Shown here in pieces: positions 1 through 5,746 of a stretch of DNA of 5,746 nt (position 1 is its first letter; the number at the start of each line of letters is the position of its first letter). Source of the DNA: an uncultured Archangium sp. (lineage in GTDB: Bacteria; Myxococcota; Myxococcia; Myxococcales; Myxococcaceae). The DNA lies in contig CALNBU010000697.1 in the NCBI GenBank assembly GCA_937875615.1, positions 1 through 5,746 of the forward strand, written 5' to 3'. The notes under the pieces were generated by a model. The model ran no database searches. It was not told the DNA's origin and was given only the letters and a program-made list of their open reading frames with translations. The translations under genes were made by a program, and so were the position numbers.

Positions 1-1
1 G

Positions 2-1474
2 GTGGCGCTGACCCGGGCGCTCCAGCCCGACCTGGTGGTGGTGGGCGAGGCGCTCCCGCGGCGCAGCGGGAGACAGGTGGTGCTGTCGCTGCGGGCCAGC
101 GGCGAGACCTTCAAGGTTCCGGTGGCCGGGGTGCTGAGCGCCTTCGTCGTGCCCCGGGTGCTCGACTGGTTCCGGGTGGGGTCCACGGACCTCTGGCAGT
201 TCCCCTTCACGCGCGACGTCGCCACCCGCGCCCACGAGCTGGTCGATGAGTGCGAGCGCAGCCAGGTGCAGATGGGCACCATGAAGACCCGGGTGCTGGC
301 CTGGGCCGGCCGCGCCCGGCTCACCGGCACCGCCACGGTCTACGAAGGGACCCCCTTCGAGGGCCGCGCCAGCTTCGTCGACGGTCTGCTCCGCCACGCC
401 CAGGTCGGCTCGCGCAAGGGCGAGAAGGCCCTGGAGGCGTTCCTCGAGTTGGAGGACGGCCCGGTGCACTTCGAGGAGGGGCTGGCCACGCCGGCGCACG
501 GCGTGCCGCAGGTCAACGGCTACAAGCCGCGGGTGCTGGTGGTCGAGGACGAAGACGCGGTGCGGGTGCTGCTGCTCAAGCAACTGCAGGCGCTGGGGTG
601 CGTCACCGACAGCGTGGGCGATGGCCAGGAGGCGCTCCGGATGATGCCCGGGCAGCCGTGGGACGTGGTCATCGCCGACCTGATGCTGCCGGGCCTCGAT
701 GGCTGGGGGTTGCTGCGCGCGCTCAAGGCCGACGTCGAGCTGCGCGAGGTGTCGGTGCTCTTCCTCTCCGGGCACGCCCAGGCGGTCGACACGCTGAAGG
801 TGGCCCGGGCCGGCGCGCGCGCCTACCTGCACAAGCCCATGCGTCAGAAGGAGCTGCAGGACACCGTGCAGCTGCTGCTGCGGCCCCGGGCCACGGTGTG
901 GAACGCGCTCTCGCGCCGCAACTCGGTCGCGCTCGACGGCCGCCTGGTGGGCACCGCCTGGCTGCTGCGCACGCTGGCGGAGCTCGATTGCCAGGGCCGG
1001 CTGGAGCTGGAAGATCCGCTCGGTCGCTACGAAGTGGAGGTCTCTCAGGGGCAGCTGGTCTCGGCGGTGGCGCAGCAGGGCAGCATGCGGGTGGTGGGCC
1101 AGTACGCGCTGGAGGCGGTGCTGGCCAGCCGCGGCGAGGGCTCCTTTTCCTTCTGCAGGGTGGACGTGCCCGACGACGCCCGCTGGCTCTACGAGCAGCT
1201 CGACGAGACGGTGGCGCAGCTCCGCAAGGAAGAGGCCAACCGGCTCTCGAAGGCGCTGGCCCAGCCGAAGAAGCTCCGAATCAACGAAGAGCTCGCGCAG
1301 CTCTTCGCGCCCATGGCCACGGTGACGCAGCTCAAGGTGCTCGACGCGGTGCCCGAAGCAGAAGACCTGGTCGCGCTGTCGTCGCTCGCCGGCGTGCCGG
1401 AGCACGAGGTCGAGCAGGCGCTCTCGACGCTGCTGCGCCGTGGCGTGTTGAACGCCGCCGGCAGCGTCGGATGA
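2..1474 (+). CDS. Response regulator with two receiver-DUF4388 units (5' partial)
   Basis: This is the C-terminal 490 codons of a cytoplasmic two-component regulator. The GTG at position 2 is probably internal, because the first receiver lacks its first strand and helix (about 40 residues). Residues 1-82 look like a receiver remnant (PDLVVVGEALP, later VGSTDLWQFPF), but glycine 15 replaces the phosphorylated Asp and Phe67 replaces the conserved Lys. Residues 104-160 match the second half of a DUF4388/PATAN domain (FVDGLLRHAQVG, then GEKALEAFLELEDG). Residues 177-293 are a complete receiver: acidic pair E182/D183, phosphoacceptor D226 in VIADLMLP, S256 and K278 in HKP. Residues 308-385 form a second DUF4388 domain. 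Residues 430-485 resemble a small winged helix ending LLRRGVLNA, as often seen behind DUF4388. No kinase, sigma-54 or classical DNA-binding output domain is visible, so protein-protein signalling is the likelier output (inference). Receiver and DUF4388 calls are strong; the tail assignment is weak. Confidence 0.88.
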   Translation: MALTRALQPDLVVVGEALPRRSGRQVVLSLRASGETFKVPVAGVLSAFVVPRVLDWFRVGSTDLWQFPFTRDVATRAHELVDECERSQVQMGTMKTRVLAWAGRARLTGTATVYEGTPFEGRASFVDGLLRHAQVGSRKGEKALEAFLELEDGPVHFEEGLATPAHGVPQVNGYKPRVLVVEDEDAVRVLLLKQLQALGCVTDSVGDGQEALRMMPGQPWDVVIADLMLPGLDGWGLLRALKADVELREVSVLFLSGHAQAVDTLKVARAGARAYLHKPMRQKELQDTVQLLLRPRATVWNALSRRNSVALDGRLVGTAWLLRTLAELDCQGRLELEDPLGRYEVEVSQGQLVSAVAQQGSMRVVGQYALEAVLASRGEGSFSFCRVDVPDDARWLYEQLDETVAQLRKEEANRLSKALAQPKKLRINEELAQLFAPMATVTQLKVLDAVPEAEDLVALSSLAGVPEHEVEQALSTLLRRGVLNAAGSVG

Positions 1475-1557
1475 GCGGGACTTCACGAAGACGGCTGGGC
1501 TAACAACCCGACATCCGCTCTCCGCTCCTCATCTCCTGGCTCTACCGCTGCCTCGCC
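1471..1557 (+). other. Possible N-terminal extension or 10-codon leader before the membrane protein
   Basis: An ATG at 1471 overlaps the regulator's TGA (ATGA), a typical arrangement for coupled translation. It reads MSGTSRRRLG and stops at TAA 1501-1503. The same frame then stays open through QPDIRSPLLISWLYRCLA into the membrane protein at 1558. Without that one stop, the protein would gain a basic cytoplasmic N-terminus and a complete first membrane helix, as its relatives have. No clear Shine-Dalgarno sequence precedes ATG 1471 or GTG 1558. The stretch could be a short leader peptide, a nonsense mutation or sequencing error, or plain untranslated sequence with initiation at a rare codon such as ATC 1513. 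Confidence 0.3.
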
Positions 1558-3498
1558 GTGCTGGGCGCGTTCCTCATGTTCACCGGGGAGCTCGCGGTGG
1601 CCCGCAACCTCCAGCCGCTCTTCGGCTCCAGCGCCTCGGTGTGGACCACCTCGCTCATGTTCTTCCAGCTGCTGCTGCTGCTGGGGTACCTGGGCGCGGC
1701 GCGCTGGCCGGCGCTGACCGGTCCCCGGGGCGAGCTGCTCCACGCGGCGGTGGTGCTGCTGCCGCTGCTGACCTTCCCCTTCGCCTACCCGGTGCTCGAC
1801 GTGCCCCGGTGGCTGGCGGTGGTGGCCTCGCTCAGCCTCTCGGTGGCGCCGGCCTTCCTGGTGCTGTCCACCACCAGCGTGCTCACGCAGCGCTGGTTCT
1901 CGCAGAGCGGGCACCCGGCGCGGCTCGACCCATACTTCCTCTACGGCGTCTCCAACGTGGGCTCGCTGGCGGCGCTGGTGGTGTACCCGCTGCTGGTGGA
2001 GCCGCTGCTGGGTATGCGGGTGCAGCTCGGCCTCTGGTACGGGCTCTACGTGGTCTTCGCGGCGCTGCACTTCATCGCCCGGCCTCGGCGCCCGCAGCCG
2101 CTGCCCGCGGTGCCCGACGCGCCGGCCCACGCCGGCGAGGGGACCTTCACCGGCTGGCTGCTCTTCTCTGCCGGCGGCTCCACCATGTTGCCCGCGGTGA
2201 CCAACGTCATCACCGCGGACGCCTCGATGCCCCTGCTGTGGGCGCTGCCGCTGGCGGTGTACCTGCTCACCTTCGTCATCACCTTCGCCCGCGTCACGCC
2301 GCCGTGGAGCGCGGTGGTGCGCCTGTCGGTGGGCGCGCTGGCGCTGTCGGCCGTCGCCTTCGGGTTGGGCCAGTGGCAGAAGTCGTGGCTTCAGCCGGCG
2401 CTGGTGGTGGCGCACACCGCGGTGCTCTTCGTGGCGTGTCTGCTCTGCCACTGGAACCTGGTCCGGCTGCGGCCCGCGCAGCCCTCGCAGCTGGGCCGCT
2501 TCTACTTCGCGATGTCCCTGGGCGGCTTCCTGGGGACCGCGCTCATCGCGCTGCTGGTGCCGATGCTGTTCGCGCGGGTGGCGGTGGCGGCCCTCGACTA
2601 CGCGCTGGCGGGCGTGGTGCTGGTGAGCGCGCTGCTCTATCGGGATCGCGTGAAGCTCGCGGCCTGGGCGCGCGCCCACCGGTTGGGCGCGGCGCTGGGC
2701 GCCACGGTGACGGCGCTCTTCGTGGGGCTGGTGGTGCTGGTGTTCTGGGCGCAGGTGGCGCTGCAGGTGTACGGCGTGCGCACCTTCTACGGCCTGCACA
2801 CGGTCAAAGACGAAGACGGCTACCGCTGGTTGCAGCACGGCAACACCGTGCACGGCATCGAGGCGCTCGACGAGCGCGGGGTGCCCCGCGGCTACTACCA
2901 CCGGACCTCGCACATCGCGCAGTACCTCAACTCGGCGCACGTCGGTGCGCGGGTGGGAGTGGTGGGCCTGGGGGCGGGCGGGCTCGCCGGCTGGAGCCGT
3001 GAAGGGCAGCAGTGGGAGTTCTTCGAGCTGGACCCCGAGGTGGAGCACATCGCCCGCAGCTACTTCGGGTTCATGGAGAAGCTGCCCGCGTCCTCGTCGG
3101 TGGTCATCGGCGACGCCCGGCTCACCCTCGCCGACGTCCCCGAGGGCCACTTCGACACGCTGGTGCTGGATGCCTTCTCCAGCGACTTCGTGCCCACGCA
3201 CCTGCTGACGAAGGAGGCGATGGCGCTCTACAAGAGCCGCCTCCAGCCGGGGGGCCGGCTCGTCTTCCACGCCTCCAACCGGCTGTTCGAGCTGCGCCCG
3301 GTGGTGGGCGCGCTGGCGGAGTCCGTCGGGCTGCGGGCCGAGTGTGGCGGCGGGCTCATCCCCTCCGCCGAGGCGCTCGCCGACGCGTCGTTCGCGCCGC
3401 TGCGCGCCGACCTGGCGCTCCAGCCGGTGGTGGTGCCGCCGGGCGCCCGGGTGTGGACCGACGACTACATCAACCTGCTGGGCGCGCTGCGCTACTGA
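1558..3498 (+). CDS. Fused transporter-like membrane protein / spermidine synthase-like protein
   Basis: The protein joins a polytopic membrane region (residues 1 to about 403, some 12-13 hydrophobic segments) to a cytoplasmic Rossmann-fold domain of the spermidine synthase type (about 404-646). The N-terminal part has the family pattern FGSSASVWTTSLMFFQ (22-37) and LYGVSNVGSLAAL (128-140). The C-terminal part shows HGNTVHGIE (427-435), the nucleotide-binding loop VGLGAGG (469-475), acidic ELD (490-492), GDAR (518-521), and LDAFSSDFVPTHLLT (537-551) at the position of the aminopropyltransferase active-site loop, then TDDY (634-637). The closest known group is annotated 'fused MFS/spermidine synthase'; its substrate is generally unknown, and true spermidine formation should not be assumed. 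The GTG start is the first usual start codon after an in-frame TAA at 1501. It lacks a Shine-Dalgarno sequence and leaves the first helix short, so the true start may be upstream. The gene follows the regulator by 83 bases on the same strand and may be cotranscribed with it. Confidence 0.85.
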   Translation: MLGAFLMFTGELAVARNLQPLFGSSASVWTTSLMFFQLLLLLGYLGAARWPALTGPRGELLHAAVVLLPLLTFPFAYPVLDVPRWLAVVASLSLSVAPAFLVLSTTSVLTQRWFSQSGHPARLDPYFLYGVSNVGSLAALVVYPLLVEPLLGMRVQLGLWYGLYVVFAALHFIARPRRPQPLPAVPDAPAHAGEGTFTGWLLFSAGGSTMLPAVTNVITADASMPLLWALPLAVYLLTFVITFARVTPPWSAVVRLSVGALALSAVAFGLGQWQKSWLQPALVVAHTAVLFVACLLCHWNLVRLRPAQPSQLGRFYFAMSLGGFLGTALIALLVPMLFARVAVAALDYALAGVVLVSALLYRDRVKLAAWARAHRLGAALGATVTALFVGLVVLVFWAQVALQVYGVRTFYGLHTVKDEDGYRWLQHGNTVHGIEALDERGVPRGYYHRTSHIAQYLNSAHVGARVGVVGLGAGGLAGWSREGQQWEFFELDPEVEHIARSYFGFMEKLPASSSVVIGDARLTLADVPEGHFDTLVLDAFSSDFVPTHLLTKEAMALYKSRLQPGGRLVFHASNRLFELRPVVGALAESVGLRAECGGGLIPSAEALADASFAPLRADLALQPVVVPPGARVWTDDYINLLGALRY

Positions 3499-4418
3499 GG
3501 CGGCGCGGTCGCGGCTGACAGCTGCGCCAGCTCTTCGGGCGAGAGCGTCACCCGGCCGGCCTCGAAGAGCGGCGCGAGCTGCTCCACGGTGCGCGCGCTG
3601 GCGATGGGCGCGGCCACCACCGGCTGGTGTCTCAGCCACGCCAGCGAGATGGCCGCCACCGACACCCGGTGCGTCGCGGCCAGCGCGTCGAGGACCCCGA
3701 GCAGCGCCACGTTCTCCGGGCGCTCGAGGTAGGCCGCGGCGCCCTGCGCCCGCGCGGAGTCGACCTGCGCGCCCGGCCGGTACTTGCCGGTGAGGAAGCC
3801 CTTCGCGAGCGAGAAGTAGGGCAGCTCGCGCAGGCCCTCCTTCTCGAGGGTGGGCACCAGCGTGGTCTCCAGCCCGCGCTCCACCAGGTTCCAGTGGTCC
3901 TGCGCGTAACGGAAGGGTTCCAGCCCCTGCTGTCGGGCGAGCGCCAGGGCCGAGGTCAGGCGCGCGGCGGAGAAGTTGGAGGCCCCCAGCGCCCGCACCT
4001 TGCCCTCCTTCACCAGCGCGTCGAAGGTCGCGAGGCTCTCGTGCTGCGGTACCGACTCGTCGTCCTGGTGGGCGTAGTAGAGGTCGACGGCGTCGGTCTG
4101 CAGCCGTCGGAGCGAGCCCTCGATGGCCTCGCGGAGGTTCTTCGGTGAGAGGCCCGGCTGCCGCGCCCACATGCCCACCTTGGTGGCGAGGTGCACCTGG
4201 TGGCGGTTCTTCCGCGCGGCGAGCCACTGCCCGATGAGCGCCTCGCTCTCTCCGCCCTGGTTGCCGGGCATCCACGCCACGTAGGAGTCGGCGGTGTCGA
4301 TGGACCTGCCGCCGCCGTCGAGGAAGGCGTCGAGGATTCGGAAGGCGTCGGACTGCGAGGTCACAGTCCAGCCGAAGACGTTGCCGCCGAGCACCACCGG
4401 GCCGAGGTCGAGCTGCAT
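3492..4418 (-). CDS. Aldo/keto reductase
   Basis: This 308-residue cytoplasmic oxidoreductase of the aldo/keto reductase superfamily would use NADPH to reduce a carbonyl compound; the substrate cannot be read from the sequence. The usual length (about 300-330) and TIM-barrel signatures are present: LGGNVFGWT (10-18), IDTADSY with catalytic D41 and Y46 (40-46), ATKVG with catalytic K80 (78-82), DLYYAHQDD with catalytic H117 (112-120), GASNFS (145-150), YFSLAKGFLTGKYRP (201-215), and the cofactor-phosphate region ASARTVEQL (273-281). The tetrad is complete, so the enzyme should be active. I chose the ATG at 4418 because AAGGAA lies 8 bases upstream and the protein then begins MQLDLGPVVLGGN, as relatives do. 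An open frame reaching 4478 adds 20 residues without family support. The gene converges on the membrane protein gene with a 7-base overlap of the stop regions, and diverges from the helicase gene. Confidence 0.93.
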   Translation of the reverse strand: MQLDLGPVVLGGNVFGWTVTSQSDAFRILDAFLDGGGRSIDTADSYVAWMPGNQGGESEALIGQWLAARKNRHQVHLATKVGMWARQPGLSPKNLREAIEGSLRRLQTDAVDLYYAHQDDESVPQHESLATFDALVKEGKVRALGASNFSAARLTSALALARQQGLEPFRYAQDHWNLVERGLETTLVPTLEKEGLRELPYFSLAKGFLTGKYRPGAQVDSARAQGAAAYLERPENVALLGVLDALAATHRVSVAAISLAWLRHQPVVAAPIASARTVEQLAPLFEAGRVTLSPEELAQLSAATAPPQ

Positions 4419-4426
4419 CAGATGCG

Positions 4427-4432
4427 TTCCTT
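4427..4432 (-). promoter_or_regulatory. Ribosome binding site of the aldo/keto reductase
   Basis: On the minus strand the bases read AAGGAA, followed by 8 bases and then ATG (first base 4418). This is a good Shine-Dalgarno match at normal spacing. It decides the start of the reductase over the longer reading frame that begins at 4478. Confidence 0.75.
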
Positions 4433-4456
4433 TCGAGAGAGAGGCGAGAGGCGTAA

Positions 4457-4480
4457 CCGGCGTGGGTGGAGCACGCACGG
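4457..4480. repeat. Short inverted repeat in the divergent intergenic region
   Basis: GCGTG (4460-4464) and CACGC (4472-4476) are inverted repeats around a 7-base loop. CCG (4457-4459) and CGG (4478-4480) extend the pairing past a single unpaired A at 4477. This could be an operator or a hairpin in the reductase leader RNA, but it may be chance in such GC-rich DNA. Confidence 0.3.
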
Positions 4481-4482
4481 CT

Positions 4483-4497
4483 TTGACGGCGGTTGAC
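4483..4497 (+). repeat. TTGAC direct repeat, 10-base period
   Basis: TTGAC occurs at 4483-4487 and again at 4493-4497, separated by GGCGG, so the two copies lie one helical turn apart. Such spacing fits a transcription factor binding side by side on one face of the DNA. No regulator is identified, and two 5-base copies are weak evidence. Confidence 0.25.
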
Positions 4498-4531
4498 CTG
4501 CCCTCGCCACCGTGGTTCTTGCCGCACCGCC

Positions 4532-5746
4532 GTGGAAGATCTGCTGGCTGACCTGAACGAGCCTCAGCGCGAGGCGGTGGTGCACGAGGGCGGGCCGCTG
4601 CTGGTGCTGGCCGGCGCCGGCTCCGGCAAGACGCGCGTCATCACCCGTCGCATCGCCGCGCTGGTGCGCGAGCGCCAGGTCCCCGCGTACCGGGTGCTGG
4701 CGGTCACCTTCACCAACAAGGCCGCGCGCGAGATGCGCGAGCGCCTCGAGCACCTCCTCGGGCCCGCCGCGCAGGGCCTCACCGTCAGCACCTTCCACTC
4801 CGCCTCGGCGTTGATTCTCCGCCGCGAGGCCGAGCACGTCGGGCTGGCGCGCAACTTCGTCATCTACGACGACGGCGACCAGTTGCAGGTGGTGCGCCGG
4901 GCCATCCGCGAGGTGGGCATCGACGTGGCCAGCGTCACGCCGCGGGAGCTGCTCTCGAAGATCGATGGCGAGAAGAACCAGGGCCGGCTCCCCGACGACA
5001 TGGAGGTCGACGGCGACCCGAAGCGGCAGACGCTGCAGCGCGTGTACCGCAAGTACCAGTCGATGCTCCGCGCCGCCAACGCGGTCGACTTCGGAGACCT
5101 GCTGCTGCTGCTGGTGCACCTCCTGCGGCACAACGAAGAGGTGCGGCGGCACTACCAGAACCGCTTCCACCACGTGCTGGTCGACGAGTTCCAGGACACC
5201 AACCCGGTGCAGTACGCGCTGCTCCGGCTGCTGGCGCCGCCCGACGGTCGGTACCCCGCGAACCTGGTGGTGGTGGGCGACGACGACCAGAGCATCTACC
5301 GCTGGCGCGGCGCCGAGGTGGACAACATCCTCAACTTCCCCGCCGAGTACCCGGGCTGCAAGGTGGTGAAGCTCGAGCAGAACTACCGCAGCGACCAGAC
5401 CATCCTCGAGGCCGCGCACGCGGTCATCGCGAAGAACCGGCGCCGCATGGCCAAGAAGCTGTGGAGCGCCCGCGCGAAGGGCGAGCCGCTGGGGCTGATC
5501 GTCGCCCGCGACGAGCGCGGCGAGGCGCAGGAGGTGGCGGCGCAGATCCACGGCCTGCGGCGCGACGGCGTCTGCGACTACGACCAGATGGCCGTCTTCT
5601 TCCGCACCAACGCGCAGAGCCGCGTGCTGGAAGAGACCTTCCGGTTGCTCCGGGTGCCCTACGTGCTGGTGTCGGGCCGCAGCTTCTACGAGCGCGCCGA
5701 AGTGAAGGACGCCGCCAGCTACCTGCGGCTGATGGTGAACCCGAGG
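4532..5746 (+). CDS. UvrD/PcrA/Rep-type DNA helicase (3' partial)
   Basis: The reading frame covers the N-terminal 405 codons of a superfamily 1A 3'-5' DNA helicase and leaves the window without a stop. Roughly 300 or more residues, with the last motifs (V and VI), are missing. Visible motifs in order: Q motif LNEPQREAV (8-16), Walker A AGAGSGKT with K33 (27-34), motif Ia AVTFTNKAAREM (57-68), motif Ib TVSTFHS (84-90), Walker B VLVDEFQDTN (215-224), motif III VVVGDDDQSIYRWRGA (246-261), motif IV LEQNYRS with R286 (281-287), and FFRTNAQSRVLEE (356-368). NAVDFGDLL (183-191) is typical of the Rep/PcrA branch. Family members unwind DNA in repair and help restart or clear replication forks. The GTG at 4532 gives the short N-terminus expected before the Q motif; the frame is open back to a TGA at 4484, and TTG 4493 is the only other usual start. 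The domains seen do not decide between uvrD, pcrA and rep, so no symbol is given. Confidence 0.95.
   Translation, partial: MEDLLADLNEPQREAVVHEGGPLLVLAGAGSGKTRVITRRIAALVRERQVPAYRVLAVTFTNKAAREMRERLEHLLGPAAQGLTVSTFHSASALILRREAEHVGLARNFVIYDDGDQLQVVRRAIREVGIDVASVTPRELLSKIDGEKNQGRLPDDMEVDGDPKRQTLQRVYRKYQSMLRAANAVDFGDLLLLLVHLLRHNEEVRRHYQNRFHHVLVDEFQDTNPVQYALLRLLAPPDGRYPANLVVVGDDDQSIYRWRGAEVDNILNFPAEYPGCKVVKLEQNYRSDQTILEAAHAVIAKNRRRMAKKLWSARAKGEPLGLIVARDERGEAQEVAAQIHGLRRDGVCDYDQMAVFFRTNAQSRVLEETFRLLRVPYVLVSGRSFYERAEVKDAASYLRLMVNPR

Larger units (their letters stand above)
4419..4531. promoter_or_regulatory. Divergent intergenic region between reductase and helicase
   Basis: These 113 bases must hold the start-proximal control regions of two divergent genes, unless transcription comes from further away. 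No convincing -35/-10 pair was found for either direction. TTGACC at 4493-4498 resembles a -35 box, but a TATAAT-like box is missing at 16-18 bases downstream. The helicase GTG at 4532 has no recognisable Shine-Dalgarno sequence. The region holds a short inverted repeat and a direct TTGAC repeat, listed separately. Confidence 0.4.

Noticed and set aside
250..1503. A 417-codon plus-strand frame inside the regulator
   Set aside because: The translation is Arg/Gly/Ala-rich and lacks domains, while the other frame holds two receivers and two DUF4388 domains. Only its last codons, from ATG 1471, are of possible interest.
1662..1683. CTG triplet run
   Set aside because: It encodes consecutive leucines of a membrane helix in a GC-rich genome, so codon usage explains it and no repeat element is needed.
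1641..3002. A 453-codon plus-strand frame inside the membrane protein
   Set aside because: It is an alternative-frame shadow of Arg, Gly and Ala with no motif, overlapping hydrophobic segments conserved in the true frame.
4419..4478. N-terminal 20-residue extension of the aldo/keto reductase from ATG 4478
   Set aside because: The extension has no family similarity and would cover the AAGGAA ribosome binding site at 4427-4432, which correctly serves the ATG at 4418.
4507..4515. CCACCGTGG palindrome before the helicase
   Set aside because: Only four base pairs around one central base, which is expected by chance in GC-rich DNA.
4493..4521. TTGACC as a -35 box for the helicase gene
   Set aside because: Bases 4515-4521 (GTTCTTG), where a -10 box should lie, do not resemble TATAAT, so a sigma-70 promoter call is not supported.
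1483..4527. A 1014-codon minus-strand open frame across the membrane protein and reductase genes
   Set aside because: It is rich in Arg, Gly, Ala, His and Gln with no recognisable domain, and it overlaps two well-supported genes. Long antisense frames are expected in DNA with GC-rich third positions.
4418..5551. A 377-codon minus-strand open frame opposite the helicase
   Set aside because: It is a low-complexity shadow of the helicase codons. The plus strand carries an unbroken series of superfamily 1A motifs.

Overview
The window is a GC-rich (roughly 70% by eye), densely coding piece of a bacterial chromosome. Codons end overwhelmingly in G or C and GTG starts are used. A multi-domain response regulator carrying DUF4388 (PATAN) domains, together with this base composition, suggests a Myxococcota (former Deltaproteobacteria) genome. 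That placement is inference, since there is no rRNA or marker gene to confirm it.

Layout, left to right. (1) Positions 2-1474, plus strand: the 3' part of a regulator with the order degenerate receiver, DUF4388, intact receiver, DUF4388, winged-helix-like tail. Its 5' end lies outside the window. (2) Positions 1475-1557: a short gap whose reading frame continues into the next gene apart from one TAA codon. (3) Positions 1558-3498, plus strand: a fused membrane transporter-like / spermidine synthase-like protein. (4) Positions 3492-4418, minus strand: an aldo/keto reductase, convergent with gene 3 and overlapping its stop by 7 bases. (5) Positions 4419-4531: a 113-base intergenic region between divergent genes, with a good ribosome binding site for the reductase, a small inverted repeat and a TTGAC direct repeat. 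(6) Positions 4532-5746, plus strand: the N-terminal 405 codons of a UvrD/PcrA/Rep-type superfamily 1A DNA helicase, cut by the window end.

The first two genes may form a transcription unit, because they share a strand and are close together. Otherwise the genes look functionally unrelated: signalling, polyamine-synthase-like membrane protein, redox enzyme, and DNA repair or replication. I see no mobile elements, CRISPR arrays, tRNA or rRNA genes. No clearly new system is evident. The points most worth a second look are the duplicated receiver-DUF4388 architecture with one dead receiver, and the unresolved start of the membrane protein, where an in-frame stop sits between a coupled ATG and the conserved sequence.
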